A stretch of DNA of 64,000 nucleotides from Deuterostichococcus epilithicus. Lineage: Eukaryota; Chlorophyta; Trebouxiophyceae; Prasiolales; Stichococcaceae. The stretch covers positions 4,128,530 through 4,192,529 of the forward strand of contig JAVTLE010000023.1 of assembly GCA_033439295.1 (NCBI GenBank), in the 5' to 3' direction. Both the position numbers and the translations under genes were made by a program. Numbering within the stretch: the stretch's first letter is position 1; the number at the start of each line of letters is the position of its first letter. The notes beneath the pieces are model-generated. The model ran no database searches and was not told the origin of the DNA. It worked only from the letters and a program-made list of their open reading frames with translations. Positions 34,735 to 45,587 of the stretch are shown here, piece by piece.

Positions 34735-37700
34735 ATGCGTGCCTCACGACATCCAAAAAAAATTCAGGCGGAGCGCCTGACGCATGACAGTCCAACCCGC
34801 AGGTTTTCACGGCCGCCCTCTGCAGCAGCCACCTCCCACTACTCGGCGCGGGCCGCTGCCGCCGCGGCACGTAGCCGCACCGCGGCCTGCCTGACGTTCC
34901 CCGCCGCAGCGCTGGTTCTGTACCTCGCAGCTTTCGGGCTGCCCTTCCAGCCCGCCGGCGGAGGCACGGTGCTGACGGTGCGGCGCATTGAGAGTTCAGA
35001 GCAGTGCCGCCGGAATGGCTGGCTTCTGCCATCGTGTGCTGAATGTACCTTCGCCTGTTGAGTGGACGCCGAGGATGCATCTCGTGACAGGGGTGTCCAC
35101 TCAATGCAACAGTGCAAGGTGCAGAGGACGACATGCGATGCAGGCACGAGACAGCGCGGATGTGAGCGGCCAGGCTGCCGGCGGCCCGGCCGCAGGGCCC
35201 GCAGCCGTGGCGCGGGCGCAGCGGCTGCTGCAGCGGCCGGATGCCAAGGCGCTCTCGGCGGCGTCCAACATACCAGACCTCAGGGAGTCCTCGAAGGGCA
35301 ACTTGCTGCGCGGCAGTGCCAAGGCGCTGTGCGGCGCGGTGGCGCCGCCGGGAGGACAAGCGGTGGCAGTGGTCGGCAACGGCCCGCTGACGGACGCGTC
35401 GCGGAGGGAGATCGCAGCGACCGATGCCATTGTGCGCTTCAATGAGATGAACAACAGGTGGGTGAATCAGTGCGATGCACTGGCATGTCGCATCAACGCT
35501 GCGATGTCAAAGCCTCTGCATGCGCGCTTCGAAACGAGAGCAGCAGATAGGAATCGGGCACTCGGGCCGTGCATTGAGGCACCGGTGCTTCGCAGCAGCT
35601 GTACAATCGCAAAGCATGTCTGTGCGCCTCAGCGAGGTGGCTATCCGGCGAGGCGTTGCTGTTGGGCCAGGGCATACTTCATAGCCGGCCAGAGCCAGAG
35701 TCTGGCCCTGGACCCGGGCCATCAGGGTATATCCTGGTCCCGCACGATCGCAAAGTCAGCTGTGGAAGCAGCGGTTGCCTGAAGGCTCTCTTCGGCTCTC
35801 TTCGCTTGCTTGTGCAGGCTGCCGGGGGAGCGGCTGGACGTGTGGTTTGCGCGCCACAACTACCGCCAGGTGCCTCCTGCTATGCTCGAGGAGGGGTTGA
35901 CGGTTTCCCACCGGGCCGCGATGCCGCGATCTCCTGACACAGGATTCGAGCCATGATGCTTGTGACGACCACCGCGACTCATCAAGTGTCTTGTTCCAGC
36001 GTTTGACATCCCCTGGTACGCCTCGTGTCAGTTCCATGTCCAAGTATTTGGAAGCCACGCGACACCCCGCAGCCGGCGCCGTACTGGGGCTTCTGGCAGC
36101 TGCGCAACGGCAGCGCCGCGGAGCCGCTGATCGAACAGGCGCGGGCGGTGCTGCTGCTGGGCGGCAACGTGAGCTCGCCGGCGGCGCTGCTGGCATCGTA
36201 CCCCACCCTGGAGCAGAAACTCTTCCAGGTGGGCCGCCCTTTTGTGCAACAAGGAGAGCTACAGGTGCCGGAGCCCGAACACATTAGGTCCAGGGTCACC
36301 CGAGGGCATGGCGGCGCCACACGCGGTCGATGCGGCTCGATGTCACCCTGGCGGCCGCGGTCGCGGTGGGCGTGCGGAGCGGGAGCCGCGAGCGCCGCCG
36401 CGCCCTGAGCCCAACCCCTGAACCCGTGTCAGGGGCTCTGTGCATGCGGGCAGAAGCTGTGCATGGCGGCCGGCCCTGCAGCTGGGGGTCTGTGTGTCAC
36501 GAAACTCGGGTGTCCGCCACCCTCTCGGGTGCCTGCAGGTATTCCTGTCCTGGCCCTTGTATCCGGATGGTACCTGGTCCGATTGCCACTGGTTCTCCTG
36601 CAGGCGGACACGCAGGCGTACCAGAAGCTGTACCAGGACGTTTTCAGCCACGGGTGGCAGGACGCCTACCCGCCCGACCCGTCCACCGGGTTGCTGGGTG
36701 CGTGGAGGGAAGACACGTAGTTGTATCAGACTGCAAACTCGAGCGGCATGCATCGAGCTCGTGCCCCCTGCGGCTGCATGTCGTGTTTGTCACAGACGCA
36801 ACCTCGCTGTGGGACATGTCAGAGTGTGGCATCAGAATGCCGAGCTCCAACGAGCCTGCCTGCATACTGCGCGCCCTGGCATGGTGCCATGCTGGGCCCG
36901 CTCCCAACGTGGTGCACTGAGCTGAGCGGCAGGCCTCAAGTCCAATCTCAGTTTGTCCCCGCCATTTCAGCCATTTCAGCCATTTCAGCCCATGCGCAAA
37001 CCTGGCTGTGCAGGGCTGCTGCAGATCCTGGGCCGCAATCAGGGCGGCGTCCAGGGCGGCCAAGAACCTGCCAGAATCAGACAGCCTGGGCCCTGATGGC
37101 GTTGCTTGTGAGATGCGCAGGGCTGCTGGAGGTGCTGGCCTGCGTCAGGGCGGCGGGCAAGGCGGCGCCGCGCGTGCACGTGTACGGGATGAACTGGTCG
37201 AGCAAGCACTGGCGAACTCACAATGTGAGAGCGGCTTCCAGAACTGCGGCACCAGCAAGCGTCACAATTTGCTGGCTGCGCATTCTGGGTTGTAAGCAGG
37301 CCAGCGAAGTGGCGTATGTATGAGTGGCAAGCACTCGCAGCCATGTTGTGCAAAAGCGCTCACACACCGCCAGTGAAGTTCGCCCACACGTTGCTGCATG
37401 CTCGAGTGGATGGGCAACCGAGGATGATCTCACGCTGGTTTGCTCATCTGCGGGCGTCTTCACGAGTGATGCGCGTCCCCGCAGATGGGCGCCGAGCAGG
37501 CCATCATGCGCCACCTGGTCGAGCCCTTCGGCGTCGAGTTCCATAGGACGGCGTGTGGCGGCCTGCGGGCCTGCGAGGCGGCCTGCGACACGGCCGACTT
37601 CCAGATCGCGGACGCCGGCGACGGCAAGGCATGCCGGAAAAGGTGGGCTCGAGACATCATCGGCAGCGGAACTGCATGTGCAGATGCTGTGCAGATGCTG

Positions 37701-38284
37701 GGCGGTGCCCTGAGGCCCGGAGGAGGATGCGAGCCAAGCCATGCGCACACATGGCGCCGTTGAGCTCGGCCTTGGCGCATGGGGCGCTGCGCAGCAGCTG
37801 ACAGCCCGCAGCGGCGGCAGCGCACGGCGCCCACGTGGCGTGTTTTGTTTGCGGCTGCAGTGCCATCTCAGCCGCCACAGCATCCGTCGAGCGGCAGCCT
37901 CAGCATGGTTTATCAGGGCCTTGGACGAGTGGTGGCTGCAGCGCAGGCGCTTTCGTCATGACCTTTGTCATGATGTGTGCCCAGGAAGATGGAACATCCC
38001 CATCACGCCGCTGCCCCAGGTGCAGCTGAGCCACGACAACACGAAATTTGGCTGCATGGCGGAGGGAGCGGCAGGCGGCAAGGGAATGGCTGAAATAAGG
38101 GGTTGTTGAAGTGGCTGGGGACCATGTGATCGAGTATGCCCCTTCTAAATTGTTCTGACCGCTTTTCCCCCGCTGCAGGGCGGAGGAGCGGCAGGCGGCG
38201 GCGGGGCTGGAGCAGCCTGCGGCGGCTGTGGACGAGCATGTTAGCGACACAGTGGAGGAGGCGGTGGACATGATGCCCCCCTGA
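34735..38284 (+). CDS. GT29 sialyltransferase-like Golgi glycosyltransferase (408 aa, 8 exons)
   Basis: Type II membrane glycosyltransferase of family GT29. Plants and algae have such proteins although sialic acid is generally thought absent, so the donor and acceptor sugars are unknown. Exons: 34735-34977, 35144-35457, 35818-35869, 36073-36228, 36604-36697, 37121-37224, 37485-37642, 38179-38284; the sum is 409 codons with stop. Exon 1 has a signal anchor (FPAAALVLYLAAFGLPF). The sialyl L motif is in exon 2 (AVAVVGNGPLTD, then DAIVRFNEMNN) and exon 3 (DVWFARHNY). The S motif is PSTGLLG at 36690 followed by VHVYGMNW at 37170. HRTACGGLRAC is in exon 7. The exon 7-8 join gives CRKRAEERQ; another small exon near 37985 cannot be ruled out. 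Confidence 0.88.
37014..37175 (+). repeat. Duplicated start of GT29 exon 6 with acceptor
   Basis: The sequence cagggctgctgcagatcctg at 37011 and what follows matches cagggctgctggaggtgctg at 37118, where exon 6 starts (37121). Similarity extends over about 55 bp (aatcagggcggcg against cgtcagggcggcg). The spacing is 107 bp. Confidence 0.85.
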
Positions 38285-38774
38285 GACGGCGATGTAGCGC
38301 CACGGTGCCGAATGTGCAGATTGCAAGCTGCCTGTGTTGGGTCAGTCATGAGTGATTTTATATAAAATCGCAGTTTTGGATAGGTTCCACTTCTGTTGAC
38401 CGCTGCAGCAGTTGATTCGCCGATCGGCCGAGGCGTGGAGAAGGCACAACTTCTTCTGATGTAGGTACCTAGCTATTTACGAGTAGGTCTGACTGATACC
38501 CTGAACGCACTGTTCTAGCCCAGCAAGATGCTGCCATAGCAACACAGCCTGACCACTTCGGCATGCAGCACAATGCGACATGCCCAGACAGGTTGATTCC
38601 ACGAAGCGTTTCGATTCTACCTAGTTTTATAAGGCACGGCACTCTGCAGTGGCTCAGCCTGACGCCATTTCTCTAGCATGTTCAGCCCCAGTAGGGAGGG
38701 CACTGCCCCATGCTCTTGCAGCCCCGGCTGTAAACAGCAACCGTAGCAGGCCGCTGGTCTGCAGGCTCGACCCC
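38285..38774. other. Convergent 3' intergenic region with a 16-bp palindrome
   Basis: Tail-to-tail spacer between the GT29 gene and the RING gene. It contains the perfect palindrome gattttatataaaatc at 38354-38369, 70 bp after the GT29 stop. This is an unusually AT-rich island and could mark 3' end formation. No coding signal. Confidence 0.5.
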
Positions 38775-40909
38775 TCACGCCTGCTTGAGCTCATAGCTGC
38801 AGATGGGACACACCTGCAGTGTGGAAAATTGGTTTGCCTCACTTGCCGCCGATGCCACAGACACTCTTTCGCTTGATAGTCAGCACAGGGAAATGACGGC
38901 CAATGCCACCCTGCAACGAATTGGGGAGAAATGCCCCCGCGGCTATAACCCCAGGCCATGCCACTGCCAGCCCTGCCTGGCACAACACGCTGCGATGCGT
39001 TCAATCAAGGTCGAAGGAAGACACCCCCCGATTGCTGCTAATTGAGAGCTGGTCAAGGAGTCGCACCTTCCGATGCTGCAGCCACTGCGCAATGCAGGTG
39101 GGGTGGTAGAAGTGGCGGCATGGCAGCGACGCGACCGCCTCACCCCGCTGGTACTCCTCGCGGCACACCGCGCACCTGCCGCGGGAAGCACACGTTGTTT
39201 TAGGGTTTAGGTTTCAGGAACATTGGGCTTTCTGAAGGGTCCTTTCCTGACGAGGGCGGCCCATCCAGCGTGATGTGCCATAAGTCAGGGGATGGGGCCG
39301 CGATGCTTCGCTCCGTCACGTTTGAAGGGCGCCGAGAGCGAGGGAAGTTGCGACTGGAACACAAGCTCAAACTATCATTAGCACGAAGGAGGTATAGCAT
39401 GCCATTTATTCAACAACGCACTGCTCCTCCTGGGCGCTGGTGCGGCGGGCGGGGCTGTACGGCCGCTGCGGCAGCGCCGACGCCACCGCCGCTGGTAGCC
39501 CGCGGCTGACGGTGCCCACCGCCTCGCCCAGCGCCTGCAGCTCCTGTGGCGGCGCAGACAACATGTCTCCCAGACTCCACCTGGCCTCCACAGGGAGGGC
39601 TGGCCTCACCATACCCATCGGCCCGGACACTGCCCGCAGCTGGTCGCGTGTCCAGGCTGCAACCAAGGTGCAATGGGACCCTCAGGGTGGGGGAGTGCCG
39701 CGTGCCCAGGCAGCCATGACCCCCCAATGACTCCCGCCGATTCAACGAGACCGCCGTTATACAGGGGCCATCGTCCCAAGAGGAAGAAGGCGAGTGTACG
39801 AGGCCAAACCGTGATGACCCTGCGGCCTCACCTCGTACGTCATGTCGTCGGGTTCCACCGAGTCCTCCGACACATAGCCGCCGTAGTCGCTGTCGCTGTA
39901 ATCTGACCCCACCCCGCCGCCGTCACCTTCCGCTCCTGCACCGAAGTGAGGGTGGCCCCTTGGCCCTATGTGCGCGCAGAGCCGAGCGGGGTGCACAGTG
40001 AAGGCAGCCCAACGGACACCTGGGCTCTCGTGGCGTGACGGCAGGAAGCCGACGCCATGCGTTCATGTCTTTTGCTGTGCAGTGGAGGCGGCACAAGTAG
40101 CGTACAATGATGCCAGTGGAGACAGGACACCCCCGTGCAACATCACTGTCCAGATATGTGTGTGAACATGTGGGTTGGAGAGTACATTTTTTTAATTTAC
40201 ATGCTACCAGCTCACCGTAGCCGGCGAGCTCCAGGAAGTGGGCATGTTGCTCCTCCTGCTGCAGCATGAGCGCCAGCTCCTCGTCTGTTAGGCCCGCTGC
40301 CGCTGCGGCCCTGGAACCTGCCGGCCCCGCGTCCGTTGCGTTCATCTCTGCTGCGCCGCCGTGCTGCCGAGCTGCACTGCCGCTGGCCGTCCCGCCCGGC
40401 GGGAAAGCCTGGGCGGCTGCAGAATTCGCAGTGGCGGCATGGTCGGCCGCTGGGCGCGGCGCGCGGTTCTCGTCGTCGCTGCCGCTGTCACTGGGCTGTG
40501 CTGCCGCATGGTTCTCGACCTGCTCCGGCCTGCGCAGACGGCAGGGTTTCGGCAGTCAGCATCCAGTCACGATTCCGCTGATGTTCCATTAGACAGGCTT
40601 TCTGCGTCAGCTGGTTCTGCAGATGTGCAGGGTCATGAGAGATGGCTGTGGAAGCCGGTAGATGCCGGCTGGCTGCTGGCTGGCCATTGGCCCTCACGCC
40701 ATCCTGCTGTTCACGACCGCCGGGAGGCATGGTGAGATGTCAGGTGTTCTCTGACGTGCTCGTGTCCTCTGTTCCTTTGTCGAGCCACTCGAGGCTGCTG
40801 GGACTCACATAGCAGGGACTGAGGCGCGCTGCGCCTCAGAATACCGGGCCAGCCATGCGAAAGCGCGCTCCTGCTCCTGCATTGCCTTTGCCAGCGCCAG
40901 GTCATCGCC
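38775..40909 (-). CDS. RING-H2 E3 ubiquitin ligase (BIG BROTHER-like), 5' end uncertain
   Basis: Predicted E3 ubiquitin ligase. Exons: 40909-40809, 40529-40216, 39935-39832, 39543-39422, 39175-39067, 38813-38775; they give 262 residues and end in LKQA. The RING-H2 follows C-x2-C-x14-C-x-H-x2-H-x2-C-x10-C-x2-C; it starts CAVCREEYQRGE, includes CRHFYHPTC, and ends CPIC in the last 39-bp exon. Before it, MTYEELQALGEAVG with VSRGL matches the segment preceding the RING in plant BIG BROTHER-type ligases. An acidic patch (SDYSDSDYGGYVSEDS) lies in the third exon. The exon at 40909 starts in phase 0 with GDDLALAKAMQEQERAF. No start codon is seen before it, so a short upstream exon is likely; the internal Met at about 40887 is the alternative start. 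Confidence 0.88.
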
Positions 40910-41985
40910 CTGCACATTGCGGGAGATGCTTCAAACTTGCTTGCATCTGCGGTTCCCGTTCGTGAGAGCCGCGCAAGTGGCGCACTGCAGTGGTGCGTCA
41001 CTGCCGGAAAGGCGCCGAATGATCCGCCTGCAATGGGAGCTGATGCAGTTCCGACGGCAGGTTCCGTATCGTCGGTTCAGCCCCGAAGTAAGCGCCGCAT
41101 AGCAGGGCGAGTGCTTTGCGAGCATGCCTTCGAACGTTCACAACCCCCTCCTCTAGGCGTCGCCCTTGGAGTGACAAAAGCTTCAGTCGCCTTCGCAACT
41201 AGGTGAACCCTGGTCCATGCTTTTGGTTCCACTTCGCACCTGAAAAGCAACCTTGCATGCTGCAGGCAGCCCATTCGATGCGGGCCCTCGGGCAGTTGGA
41301 GGTGGGTCAAAGAGTTGCAGTACAAGCTGCAACATGTTTTCCTTCCGATGAACGTACAGTCGGGCCTGCAAGCCATACCTCCGAGCCACAATCTGTACCC
41401 AGGTTTGCCCCTACACTGCGCAAGACGCTACTCTCCGCCACCGGCGACTGGTTTGGTTCGACCATCGTGCTGCTCAGTGGCTGTGTCGTTTCAGACCGTC
41501 AAGCGCATGGAGCAGCAGTTCGCGCGGACGTTGCGGTGCCTCTGTGAACGCGTACGAGGCGGCAACACCTAGTGCGAGGAACGGACTAAGCAGATAATGC
41601 GTTGTCCCAGGAGCCAGGACAGCTGAGTTTGCAGGGTGTCGCCATGCAGGGTTCTGGGGTTGGTGGCAATCACAGTCTCACACTTGAGGTGACCTGAGGC
41701 TGGAGATGTGCCCAACGTATACGCATTTCTCTCAAGACTGGGCGGCAGTGTTCAGGACAGAGATCCGGCTTTCAGAACAAAGCGGCCGAATTGCAACAGT
41801 CAGTCTCGTTGCCGCCGCTGTGTCGCATCAGAGCGTCCAAAGCGTGCTGACCCTTCACGCCCTCCTCGGCAATGTCAATGGGGGTCACGAAAGCCTCAAT
41901 TGGTCCAAGTGCGCCTGAAAGCCGTCCGCTTCTCTATGCATGCAAAGTGGGCAATGTTCTCCCGAATTGCTGCCAGTTTTGCCGC
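40910..41985. other. Spacer upstream of the RING gene
   Basis: Presumed promoter and possible first exon of the RING-H2 gene, plus the 3' flank of the transporter gene. Short open frames occur on both strands without recognisable content. No repeat or signal noted. Confidence 0.45.
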
Positions 41986-44900
41986 CTACACCTTCACGGC
42001 GCCGGCCGGCCTGTCCAACAGAGGAGTCTTGTCAGAGTCCGCCACCACCGCGCCGCCCTTGGGCTTGCGCTTGGGCGCCTGCTGGTACAGCGCGCCGAGC
42101 GACAGGCACAGCACCAGCGCTGCGGTACCCTTGGCGTCTGCGGCAGCAACAGCATGCCGACTGAGGGGCTGGGCGACAGAGGACGGGCTGGGCACAGGCA
42201 ACGTTTGCAGCAAGCCAAGCCCCCACCCCAGATAGCAGATCAGGCTCAGTTCCAGCAGTGTCCCTGCCTGAACTAGGCCCCGGCAGATGACAGACTGGCA
42301 GCGCTCAGCAGCAGAATTCGATGTGAAGGACCGCAGGAAGCCGGAAGCCGCACCCGAGTGCTGGTCCCAGATGAGGATGTTGGCCAGGATGGTGATGAAC
42401 TTGCAGATGTTGCCGATGACGGTCACGGTTGTCGCGGACACCGCCTCGCGAAGCTTCCAGGAGAAGAAGTTCATGGCGAGGCCCACGGCGCAGCCAGCGC
42501 CCAGCGCCCACAGCCCCGGCACCGTCAGCTGTGCAGGGGGAGGCGCCCGGAATGAGACGTTTGACGGCAAGCATGCTCGGCAGCGGCGTTTCGAGCCAGG
42601 GCATTGCGCTGCTCAGCACTGCCTCGCGGCTCCTTGACCTGGCCCATCCCAACGAGGAGAAAGTAAGAGCATGATGCCTTGCAGGACCCGAGCCTGCTCA
42701 GACGAAGCCAGCTCAGAGGGAGGCTCTGCTCGCGCTGCTTCTGCCCAGGAGATGTGGCTGCAGCTGCGTTGGTTGCGCCGTCTCAAGTTTGGCGCAGCTG
42801 AGTCGGCCAGTCCACAAGCGCACCCAGTTGGAGCCGAAGATAACCTCCGACTCGCCCGACAGGAAGCTGATGGGCAGGATGAGCGGCACCGCCATCGCGT
42901 TCTGTGCGCCAGCAGGGGTCCAAGCGGCGTCAGGACCAAGTTCACGGGGCACAGCAGCTAGGCTCTGCGATGACCCATGACGGCACTCGACTATGCAGGT
43001 GCCACATATGATGCTCCTCACACGTCGGGCGGGCTGTACACTGCCACATGGAGGTTGGATGGGGACTCTCACGTTGTAGTAGGTGCGGGACCAGGTGGTC
43101 ATCGGCACGGTGTCGGCGACATGCTTCATGATGACGGAGTCGACCACGCAGAGCGCATACCACAGGCCCACCCACACATAGCCGCGCGGGCTAAAGAAGA
43201 TGTCGTTGTAGGTGTACGCAACCGCGCCGACCAGCACGCCTGCGGGGCCAGGACGGGGGCAGGTCGGGCCGGCGCGGCAGCGCTGGTCGAAGCCGGCAGC
43301 GAACGGCAGCAGGCCGGCGCCCAGTCGCCAGCGCACCGCTCGCGCAGCTCGTGAGTATCACGGACAGGTTGCGTGGCCATGCGCTGCAGAGGACTGGGGG
43401 AGCGCCAGCACACCCTGGACCCGAGTCAGACGACCCATGCGCTGCTTCACCAATGACCGACCCCTATCAACGCCGTGGCGCCAGTGCACGGTTAGGGTTT
43501 TGAGTTCTGGCAAACCCTACAGGCATGCGAGGCCTTGCGGGCATGGGAGCGTCCCCTGAACCCGATGAGGCGCGCACCGGTGAGGGAGATCCAGGAGCGC
43601 AGCGTCGGCAGCTCGCGGCCCAGGAAGAAGAACTCGATGATGGACACCACCAGTGGGATGCTCGCCCGGAAGCAGATGATGGTGTCCACCGGCACATACT
43701 GCGCCGCAGGAGCAACATGTGAGCAACGAGAAACGAAATGATGGTCTGGGGTCTGCACCACCCACAGGGCCGACACCGGTCGTGTGTGCTGCAGCGCAGC
43801 GCTGCCGTGACGCCGCCGACGCTCCCGCGGTCAGCACCTGCTGCCGCTGGCACTGTGCTTGGGCTTTCGGCCGGACGGAGGGGAGGCTGGCGGCACGGCT
43901 GGCACTGCGGTGGGGTGAATGCAAGCTGCAGCGGGGCGGCCGCGCTGTCCGCCAGGGCCCCAACACACCCGCTGCCCACAATCACACTGCGAATTGCGGC
44001 CCCTGGAGTGCGCTGCCGCTCACGCGCTGCAGTCCTGTGCGCACAGAACTCCTTGCAGCGCTGCTCCGCCAAACTGTATGCGCCAGGCCCTGCCCTCACC
44101 TGAAGCGCCTTGACGTTGCAGTACAGGAAGCCAGCGAAGCAGGTCACCACCGCAATGTACTTTCTGCCCTTCTCCCACCTGCGAAGCACAGAAGCGCTCG
44201 GCACATCTCAAACTGAGTCGCCATCCAGGCTCGGGCGCAAGGGGCGCTGCTGGCGTGGAAGCTGCAGATGCCAGCCTGGTGCTTCCGGGGCACATGCCCA
44301 TGGCCTGCGTGCGGGCCTGGCCAGACTGACGAGGGCGTGGACAGGGCCCCGGCGGACCGGTGTTTTGCGGTGCAGGGCTGCGCCGAAGGGCGGGCGGTCA
44401 GGCAAGACGGTGGCACCGGGCGGCAGGGTGGCGTGCCGCCGACAGATGTAATTTTGGACCCTTGTTCAGGGTTGTACAGTCAGGGGTTGGAGCTCACTGG
44501 AAGGGCTCGGCGTCCACGATGTTCGAGCCGGCCATGATCTTGACCATCACCGCCGACGACAGCAGCTGCGTGAACAGCACGAAGGACGGCGCCGGCACAA
44601 TTGTGACGCACACCTGCGATGGTATTCCAGGATGTCCTAACAAGCTGAGGACACGAGCCGACCACACAGATGGTGTGACTCATGCGGCGTTGCAGCGGCT
44701 TAAAGCTGCACTGGCGTCTCACATGACGTTCAATGCAACAGCGCCATCTGGACTTTGCCCCCGCTCGAGGCAGCAGCAGCATGATCAGCAGGACGACCGC
44801 AGAGAGCGTGGAGAGGGTTGGTCCATTTGCAAGTTGCGGAGGGTGCACACCTTGTTGATGATGAGAAGCGAGCTGCTGCACAGGCTGTAGATGACGATGA

Positions 44901-45587
44901 GTGTCGCCATCTTCGTCGTTGCACGCGCTTTCTCTGCATGGGCAATCCCCCACCGCGCTGAACCAGGAAGAGGTGCAGGTCATGTCTGGCATACAGGGGC
45001 ACGCGAGGCCCCTTCCTCAGCCGCCGCTGACGTGGCTGGAGGGTCTGGGGTGGCGTGTCATGGCACGGCACGTTCCGGATGCCTTGCATGCATTCCGAGC
45101 CTCCAAGCACAGAGAGGCGCTCGATCCTGAGGAATGAGGGGCAACCCAGGCAGCCTCACAGCGGATACGTTGAACCCGCCCAGGTGTGAGAGTTCAACGC
45201 ACCTTTATCCACTGCATAGTGTTGGTACACCATCGAGCCCAGCAGGACGGCGAGCCCCACGCCACCCAGGCTGCAATGCACAACAGGGTTCGCGTTCAAG
45301 CAGGNGGGACTGCAGGATCCCGCCGCGCGCTCATGTTGATGCATCGTGCAGGTGGTGCGTCCCTGACAGCATTGGGAGCACGCCATATGACACGCACGGA
45401 ACACACACCGTCATGCGACAGGGCATGCGAGGGGCGCAACTCGCACTCACGCTGCGGCGGAGGTGACTGCAGCGGGGGAGATGCCGGCGAAGCCCGCGCC
45501 ACCGACCTCCGCCTTCACGGCGTGGCCCACCATCGTGGTCGCCAGGCTGGATGTGTCGTTTGCACCAGCAGCCATGGCGTCGGCCAT
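41986..45587 (-). CDS. GDP-sugar / triose-phosphate-type transporter (GONST3-like, 391 aa, 10 exons)
   Basis: Golgi nucleotide-sugar transporter of the NST/TPT superfamily, carrying activated sugars, probably GDP-linked, into the lumen. Exons: 45587-45451, 45270-45203, 44933-44851, 44613-44498, 44178-44100, 43698-43578, 43239-43073, 42901-42824, 42528-42354, 42137-41986; they total 392 codons with stop, all in phase. Segments matching the family are IYSLCSSSLLIINK, FRASIPLVVSIIEFFFLGRE, GYVWVGLWYALCVVDSV, VPMTTWSRTYYN and AVSATTVTVIGNICKF followed by NILIWDQHS. The near-terminal LGALYQQ resembles the GONST3/4 ending. About ten transmembrane helices are expected. The exact sugar is not determinable. 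The N at 45305 lies in intron 1. Confidence 0.9.

Noticed and set aside
35990-36020. Extra GT29 mini-exon reading FDIPWY
   Set aside because: The phrase is tempting, but a 16-bp exon there would break the phase between exons 3 and 4, which join correctly without it.
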